Assembly: GCA_028571685.1 (NCBI GenBank) | Contig: CM053143.1 | Coordinates: forward strand, 153,320,329-153,384,328 | From: Heterohyrax brucei | Lineage: Eukaryota; Chordata; Mammalia; Hyracoidea; Procaviidae | Length of the DNA: 64,000 nucleotides | Reading direction: 5' to 3' | Shown here: positions 48,701 to 57,700 of the stretch, one piece after another | How the letters are laid out: each line of letters begins with the position of its first letter | How positions within the stretch are numbered: position 1 is the first letter of the stretch | Notes under the pieces: generated by a model | What the model saw: the letters and a program-made list of their open reading frames with translations, nothing else | Databases searched by the model: none | What the model was told of the DNA's origin: nothing | Translations under genes and position numbers: made by a program

Positions 48701-51700
48701 AATCTTGATCCTTTCAGTGGTGGACAATCAGTATGACAAAGAAGCTGCTCGGGAGAGTTTGTACTTTTATGTACAGCTGGTGGGAGTGTAAATGTAGGAC
48801 TCTATGGAGAGCAGTCTGGCAGGTGTTGCCAAAGTTAAAATTGCACATAGCCTTTAAGCCAGAAATCCCAACTCATGGAATTTTGTTATTGTTACACTTA
48901 AGGATTTGCAAAATGACATATGTACAAAGAGATTCCTTTAATATGGTTTCTGATAGCAGAACATTGGAAGCATCCCAATACTTCATCAGTAGAGAGGGAT
49001 TAAAAACACAGTGGTGTGTGTGTAAATGTGAGACAGTTAGAATGGTAAACAGGAAAAAAAAGATGTTATTATATCTACTGATAAAGAACCGATTGCCAAA
49101 ATGTATTGATGGACCAAACAAGGTGGATACTGTTATACATGCATGTTTTTAAAGTGTTTAGAATATCTCTTATAAAGAGACTGTTATCCATGTTTACCTC
49201 TGGAAAGGAAAAAGGGGCTGGGGTGGGAGGGGGAATTTCTTTTCATGGCATACTCTTTTGTACCTTTTGAATTTTGTAGCATAGACCTGTATTTCCAGTT
49301 TAAAATGTTAAGTAAATCTGTGTAGTGGAGTAGTTTCTGAATAATGATCTTCTGTGTCCCGTTCCCTTGCGCCTGCTCCTGGGTCAGGCGGTGCTGTCCG
49401 TTCCGCAGGCGCCAGGCATGCGCTCATCATGGATGAAGTGGACGGCATGGCAGGCAGCGAGGACAGGGGAGGAATTCAGGTAAAGGAAGACTGTAGGCGT
49501 GCAGTTTGACTGCTGACTTTTCAGTGTTTTTAGGATGTAAAGTTGTAATTATTGTACTGTGAGATGGCAGTGAAGGCAGTTTGCTGAAGAGCTTTTTTTT
49601 AGATCAGAATATGTTGTGTGATGTTTTCTTGTTGTCTATATATTTTCATGTTGCATATTTCACTTTCAGGAGTTAATCGGCCTGATAAAACATACAAAAA
49701 TTCCCATTATTTGTATGTGCAATGACAGAAATCATCCCAAGATTCGCTCCTTGGTTCATTATTGTTTGGACCTTCGTTTTCAAAGACCTAGGGTTGAACA
49801 GATTAAGGTAACAACAACTGGACTTTTTTTTCCTCCTCATCACACTGTCCTGTTTATTGAGCAGTCAGTTTTTTAAAGTAGCTGATAAATATTTTTGAAA
49901 TAGCTGGTTAAATGGATTTCTTTTTTTAAGTTATTGAAGAGTCCCTGTGTCCTTTTCAGGGTGCTATGATGTCTATTGCATTTAAAGAAGGTTTAAAAAT
50001 CCCCCCTCCAGCGATGAATGAAATCATTTTAGGAGCTAATCAAGATATCAGACAGGTAAATTAAATACATTATACGTGACTTTAGTTGATGATTCTGTTG
50101 AATTGATGCCATTGTGGCTGCAGGAGGAGGGGTGGTTATTTTCCCACGTTGCTGATGTCTTAACTGACTGGCGATTCTTCCAGGTTTTGCACAATCTGAG
50201 TATGTGGTGTGCCCGGAGTAAGGCACTGACCTATGACCAGGCCAAGGCTGATTCTAAAAGAGCAAAAAAGGACATCAGGCTGGTAAACTATGTTTCCTTT
50301 TCTTAATTACTTTCCCAGGCCAAAGCACTTCTGGTTTTTGCAGGTGGTAATTTAGTAGAAATAGTCTTAAAGGTCATCATCACGCACCTAAAGAACCCAG
50401 GATATTTAAACAGGAGCCATGGACAGCTGTTAAGGTGTTCCCAAATTCAAGTTAATTTTTCTTCAAGTTCTATCAATGTATGTTGTAAATTATGAGAAAT
50501 GGATAAGTTTTAACTACGTTCATGCTTCACTTGCCATAAAATGACTGTGCCACAGTCTGTTAGGGGTAGACTTCATCTTTTAAATGTTTGGCACTGTTGT
50601 TTCAAATGGTTTAGTTTTAGCAAACTCTCTGAAACTAGATGTTGCATTAATTACGTCTGTGTCCATTTTTTGTTTGTTTTGTTTTTGGTGTTCCATTTCA
50701 CCTAGTCACTGGTCAGAATTTGTTATAGCTAGAGCTGTGGTTAAGAAGTCTTTTTGTTTGTTTGTTTTTCTTTTACTTATTTTAGGGCCCATTTGATGTT
50801 GCCCGGAAAGTATTTGCAGCTGGGGAGGAGACTGCTCATATGTCCCTTGTGGACAAATTGGATCTCTTTTTTCATGATTATTCAGTAGCCCCCCTCTTTG
50901 TCCAGGAGAATTATATACATGTGAAGCCTGTAGCTGCAGGGTGAGTGCTCAGAGAGGGTGACGGGTAGAGGTAGTGGTCTTGGCAGCACTTCAGAGGCCA
51001 GACACTCAGGGAGGGACATGGGGATGGAGAGCAGTGTCATGCACGTGGTTCCCTTCTGCAGGGGCGACATGAAGAAGCAGCTGATGCTGCTGAGCAGAGC
51101 AGCAGACAGCATATGCGATGGTGACCTCGTGGAAGCTCAGATCCGGAGCAAACAGAACTGGAGCCTTCTGCCTACACAGGTTAGCACAGTGCTCTCCTGA
51201 CGGGGCGGACTCTTCTTCAGGAAAAGAGAGCAAAATAGCTTTTAGATACTTGAAATGCCACATAAACTTGGTGGCTCTTGTGGCAAAGATACAGTTTATT
51301 ATAGATGAAAACAGTGTGGCCATTTGTTGTCTTTTTCTGAATCTACTCTTACTTTTCAGCTGTTTCAAAAACATTTTTAACTGAATGAACATATGGAAAT
51401 AGGAATATTAGATTTTGTTCATATCTAAGAAGTCAGTCAAGTTCCATTTGCTGTGTTTCACCTGAAGAATTCATTCATTTGTTTTCATTTTGGCTGCCTC
51501 AGAATTACTGCGTAGCTTCCCTCGAAGCAGTGCAGCCCCAGAGCAGGGTGACAGTGATTTCTGTGATACACGAGTTCTCATTTTCTTCTTTCTTGCTAGA
51601 GAGGCAGCTTTATATTGGGTACTGTATTTAGGTTAGTATCTTTCACTCGCAACTGAATCTGGCAAACATTCCATATTTATGAATGTTCTTATTTGTTGTT

Positions 51701-54700
51701 AATTTGAGTTTTGCATTGTAATACGGGTTAGCTCTAGTGCCACGGTGTTGAAGAGCTCAGCTGCAGAAGGAAGCAGTTGGAATTCACCAGCCGTTCCTCA
51801 GAAACTCTCTGGGACAGTTCTGCTCTGTCCTTCGGGGTGGGTCACTATGAGTCAGAATCAACTCGATGGCAGTAAATTTTGGAGTATGGGACTGTTGGCC
51901 TAAATAATAAGCAGTGGTCTCTCAGAGGCCTACTTTTTTCCTAACTCTACCCCCACATTGTTTGAAAACTAAACAGAAAACAAAGATTCTCTCTAGATAA
52001 TAACTTTTGTTTTAAAAGTCTGTAGTTTTTCTTACCTAGTAATTGTACCTTTGAGAATTTACCCTAAAGAAATAATTTCAAACACAGGAAGAGCTTAACA
52101 TATGAAAATATTTCCTAAAGCATTAATTCTGAGAACAAAACATTGGAGAAAATCTCCACGACTGGTGACACAGGAGTGACCAATGATCAGAATCCTCGTC
52201 GTGAAACTTTGTGCAGACTGAAAGGTTATCTAACATAAAAAAGATGGTTACGATAGAATATTGTTAGAATAATGCCTTATATATAATTACATGAATAAGA
52301 CAGTAACACCTATGAAAGCCAGAACGTATGTAAGACAGCAACCTGTCAGAGAAGGAAAATGCACTATTTTCCACTGAAATAAGAGGTAGGAAAGTGGTGA
52401 GACTGCACCCTATAAAAGGTGGCAGACTTGTGACACCTGGAAAAATAAGGGGATGCTGTTGACTTCCAGCTCTCAGAGGTTTCACTGTGTCATTCTAACC
52501 TTTAGAAAAGTGAAACCCTGGACACAGAATACATCTAAGGGATGCTCTCTCTTACTTTTCTCAAGTGCCAGTTTAGTTGATTTCCTAATTGTAAGACTTT
52601 GCATGCTTTGATGTTTAAAGACCATCAGATTCTTTCCTGTGAGACTGGTGTCCTGAAGTAACTGACGTGTTGAGATCAGTTGGTCGAGGAGGCTGAGATG
52701 GCAAGAGGACCTCCCTGAGGAGTTTTTGCAGGGTTCTGGAGATGTCTCCTGTACCAGCCCATCTGGTGGAGTGAAAGGCCTGGCTGCCCTGTCATTAGGC
52801 CCCAGGCCCAGTGTTGCTTGGTTTTCCGTAAGCTGTTTGGAAGCCAGCAGCTGCTAAGGAAGCAGCTTTTGTACTGGATTTTAAATTCTGGTTGTCACTT
52901 GCCTTGTTTTAGGCCATTTATGCCAGCGTTCTTCCTGGAGAGTTAATGAGAGGTTACATGACTCAGTTTCCTGCTTTTCCGAGCTGGCTGGGGAAGCACT
53001 CGTCTAAGGGCAGACACGATCGCGTTGTTCAGGACCTAGCACTGCATATGAGTCTCAGGTAAGTGGTATTACTCCATTCCTGGCATCTTAGCGGGGTGAT
53101 GTTTTTAGCCTTTATCTGAAAAGGATAGCATGAGTCAAAAGGTCTGTGTTTTCATTTAGATTTAATGGTAATGAAATGTATGGTCCTGGATAAATGCGTT
53201 TTGTTTTTTTAGCCTTTGTTTTATCCTTTGGAGTCAGGATAACACGTGCTAATCACTTGGACTGTGAGGATGGCACAGGGCTGGGCACTCTTTTGCTCTG
53301 TGAGCACATAGGATTGCTGTGAGTTGAAATGACGCAGTAGCACCTAACAGCATTACTTAGCCAGATGGTGAATGTCTCATAACTTTAGAATAAACATAAA
53401 ACTATTTCCATCTGAGGTGGTGCTATTATTTGTTGTACTGTCACTACACTGGACTGCTAACTGAAAGGTTGGCGGTTTGAACCCTCCAGTTGCTCTTTGG
53501 AAGAGGGCTGTGGAAGTCTGCTTCTCTAAAGATTTCAGCCGTGGAAACCCTCCTTTGTCCTGTTGGGTTACTGTAAGTCAGAACTGAATCAGTGGCAATG
53601 GGTTTACTGCTCTGCCTCTCCTGGTAGGAGAAGCTTCTCTACTTCACAATTATTTCATAGGAGAAAATGAACTAGTTAAAAAAAATAAACTGGTTTTTAC
53701 CTATCCTAGCAGCTTTATCATTTGGAATAGTTGATACAGTTTAGTATGTAACAAGAAAAAGACACACAAATAGTGGAAAACCAGTGTTGAGTTAGATGAA
53801 GTTCAAATTACTTGTATTTGGTACAGTATTTTTTAGGTTCACACACCTAGAAAATGTGCATGGACACACCTATCAAGTGCCCTTCAGGGATTCTGCTTTA
53901 ACCCTAAGAACTGCTTGGGTGGTCTTCTTTTCATTCTGATCCCAGGGAGAAGGTGTCTTAGTATTTGGTTCACAGGTGTACCCATAGCTTTTGGTTAAAT
54001 TGAACTACTGAGTGCCTTTCTTCTTCTGTTCTTATAAAATCCTATTTTCCACTATATACACTCCTCCTACGCTGTGCCTGAGTCTTTTTTTTGCCAATCT
54101 TGTATTAGTTTACTATTGCTGCTGTAACAAAGTACCATAAACTTAATGGCTTAGAACCATACGGATTTTCCAGCACAGCTAGATGGTGCCTGGCTACCAA
54201 CACTGACTGCTCTGAAAGGGATCACAAAAGAGACAGAGCTGGATAAGGAGATTCTAACACACACCTAGGCGCACACCCACACACATGGAGATTCTAACAT
54301 ACACACACACACACGGCTGACTGGTCTAACAGAGACTGGAGAAACCCTGAGAGTAGGGCCCCTGAACACCCTTTCAGTTCACTACTAAAGTCACCCCTCA
54401 GCCAAAGATTAGACAAAGCCCGTAAAACAAAATGAAACTAATTGGACACAGCAGCCCAGGGGCAAGGGCAAAAAGCCAGGAGAGGACAGGAAAGCTAGTA
54501 CTGGGGAACACAAGATCAAGAAGGGAAGAGAGTTGACATGTTGTGGGGTTTTCAGCCAATGTCAGGAAATAGTGAATTGTTTAATGAGCAACTAAATTTG
54601 CTCTGTAAATTTTCATCTAAAGCAAAACTTAAAAAAAAAAAAAAAAAAAAAAGGATTTATTTTCTTACAGTCCTGAAGGCCAGAAGAATCATTGGGCTAA

Positions 54701-57700
54701 AATCAAGGTGTCTTTTAGAAGAACTCTTATAATTAACTTGGGCCCATTCAGATAATCAGTCAAGGTCATCTTCGCCTCTTAAGACCCTTAACCATGTCTG
54801 CAAAGTACCCAAGTCCTTTCTGTTCTTTGCAGTTGAGTTGTGTGGTGGCATATTCGTTGGGGCCAGGATGTGGACATCTGGGGATGCTGTGCTGCCTACT
54901 GCAGTCCTCGTTCCAGCTTTGCTTTTCCCTCCCCTTCCCGTGAGCCTGTCTGAGCTGGCGACCCCTCGCATCCCCGTCTTGCTCCCGAGGCCTCCTGTTT
55001 CAGCCCTCCTCTGCTGCCCTGCTCTACCTTTTGCTTTCCTTATTTTATTTAATCTACTATTAGATAATTCTGTAATTTTCAGACAGTTGAGACTGTTTCA
55101 ATTTGCTCATTTTCTTCCTCACTGCTTTTTGCATCAGTCAAGCTGAGTGTCTACCCGCCCGCCTCTTTCCCTACTTCCTGCTGCTGCTTTTTGAAGGTCT
55201 GTCCTGGGCTGTCCTTCTGGATGTCCCCATGGTGCTCTGTGGAGATTGGGGCACTGGTTCCTGTGTTGTACGTCTGCGACCATCTGCCATTAGACTGAAC
55301 GTTTCTGGGGGTGGGAGCTGAGGCTTAGTCATCTAACACATAAAATTACTTGAATGAATCTGTTCAGGGTATTATTATCAGCAAGAATATGTGTTGGTTC
55401 TGTTTCACAATTTTTTAAGTAAATGAAGACTTTCTTATTTAACTTTCTAGCCCTGATCAAGTTACAGGGCTTCTGTAGGCTTCAGTTTCTCTTTATCTTT
55501 AAGAAATGGAAATCTGATTTTGTTAATGATTCCTAACCTTTTTTGGGTCATAGATGGTTTTGAAAATCTGAAGGCTTTCATCTTTATTCTCAGAAAAATG
55601 TATATATACATAAATAATACAACTTGAAGGGAATTATAGATGACTGAGATTAAGCACCCTTTAGATATATGAGGTGTTTCGTTGACACATTTTGCTTCAC
55701 CGCCTGCCACAGAGTAGGCATTCCTCGTAACCTGGCAGTCCACTGGCCAGGATTAAAATGGACTTGAACCCTGCCTGATCAGTGCATGATGACATTTGCA
55801 TCTGTGACTTGAGCTGTGGTATTTTGCCACTGACTGTCTATTTTGTTCTTGGTTTAAGAACGTACTCCTGCAAAAGGACCGTAAACCTGGATTATCTGTC
55901 GCACATAAGGGACGCACTTCTACAGCCCTTGGCCTCACGAGGGGCAGAAGGTGTGCAGACTGTGGTAGCACTTATGGACGCATATTATTTGATGAAAGAA
56001 GACTTTGATAATATCATGGAACTTAGCAGCTGGGGAGGCAAACCTAGTCCTTTTTCCAAGCTGGATCCCAAGGTAAATTGTGTGTGTAGCCCATGTAACC
56101 CTCGGGTTCTTCTTCACCTTGGCATTACTGGCATTCTACTACACGTACTTCAGAGCTGTTTTAAGTGCTTTAAAGAGGTCTCTTTTTTTTCTTTAAATGC
56201 TTGGTTCCTACCACTTCTGCTTTCCAAAGTTACTATTTCAATACAATAATAAGAGTACATTTCTGGATTTGACTATGCAGTCTGTTTTTTAAGCTTTGCT
56301 CTATGCTGAGTGTAAAAGCAAGAAGTGAAATCTAAGGAACAAGTATAAATGTGTGCCTTAGAGGGAGGAGGGTGAGCCTTGGGAAGGAAAGCCAGCTGCA
56401 GTAACGGATTATTGAAGATGTTGTATTAGCTGAGGGATTTTGTAGTCGTTCTTTTTCTTAGTCTGTCTAATCTGTCCATTCAGTATTTATTCCACTTGGA
56501 CAGTCTAGGTAATAAGGTATCCCCTGCTAGCTTCTCGTAATGAGCATCAAAAAATTAAAGCAGTAAAACACAAATATGTAGTACCTGACACCTTACAGTC
56601 ATGCCTCTTTATTGGGTGCTGATTTGGAAGGTGTATCCTCCATGACTGGCTTTTCCTGGAATTTGGCCTGACTTGATAGTGATCTGTAAAGTCTCACAGC
56701 AGACATCCATGGTAGAATTCATGAGCTGGTTCTAGAATTATGTTTAGAAGCTTTGATGTGTTTTTGAAGCTTGAAGTTAAGGCTTTTCAAATGCTTACTG
56801 TTTCCAAGTAGCTATTAATTACTGTGAAGCCCTGATCGTGCAGTGGTTAAGAGCTCATCTGCTATCCAAAGGCTGGCCATTTGAATCCACGAGCCACACT
56901 GTGGAACCCAGTATTGTAGTTCTGCTCTGTCACACAGAGGTTGCTGTGAATTGGAATCAGTTTGATGGTAATGGGTTTGGTTTGGTATTAATTACTACCA
57001 GGCAGGCAGTTTATGTATTTTGTGAGCTTTTTTCATCTATTGATTCACTTATCACTTTGTAGAAATGTGGGCAAGACTGAATAGTTAAAAAGGATGACTT
57101 AACGTGCAGCCTTCCCTCCCCCCCCCCAATCCCCTTGGTGTGTCTAAAGATCCCCAATACTGATTTTTTTAAACCTTTTTTGAGTCATGGACCATACTGA
57201 CAATGTCATAAAAAATTTGGAACTTTTCCCCATTATTATTAACATATACACATTGATGTATCTATGTATAAACATTTTGCAGACAATCTCAAGGGGCTTA
57301 CAGGGTCTCTCAAAGTCTTTAGGCTTACAGAGTTTAAAAGATTTGTTTGGCATTTAGTTGTTTTGATGTGCTCCTTTCACATAGGTCAAAGCAGCCTTCA
57401 CTAGAGCTTACAATAAGGAAGCCCACCTCACTCCATACGCACTTCAGGCAATAAAGACCTCTAGACGCAGCATAGTTCCGGCGCTGGATTCTGAGTACAG
57501 TGAAGAGTTGCATGAAGAGGACTCTCAGTTTGAGGAGAAAGACCAAGATGCCGTGGAAAGCGATGCTATGATCAAGGTAGGGTTTGAAGCTACAGGCAGG
57601 AGCAGTTGTGGTGCCCTCCGCAAAAGAATTGTCTTCTCTCACATGTGCATAACCTGCGTTCTGAATACTAGTGCTTGCTTAGTAAATATCCGAGTAAGCT

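Larger units (their letters stand above)
51180..52912. other. RFC1 intron 21
   Basis: 1.7 kb, with one AfroSINE (51727-51881), a sense L1M fragment (52025-52310) and an unassigned repeat (52315-52505). Nothing recognised elsewhere. Confidence 0.78.
54101..54845 (-). repeat. MaLR-like LTR, interrupted
   Basis: 'tattagtttactattgctgc' and 'aacaaagtaccataaactt' is the antisense 3' end of a MaLR-type LTR. It resumes after the insertion with 'ttattttcttacagtcctga' and 'aaggccagaagaatc'. The right border is approximate. Confidence 0.65.
53059..55858. other. RFC1 intron 22
   Basis: 2.8 kb. Contains an RTE tail fragment, an AfroSINE, and a MaLR-like LTR interrupted by a LINE-like element. 54880-55860 has nothing recognised. 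Confidence 0.8.

Noticed and set aside
54246..54315. Disease-type repeat expansion
   Set aside because: A short AC tract inside a LINE-like insert, with no relation to the RFC1 pentamer repeat.
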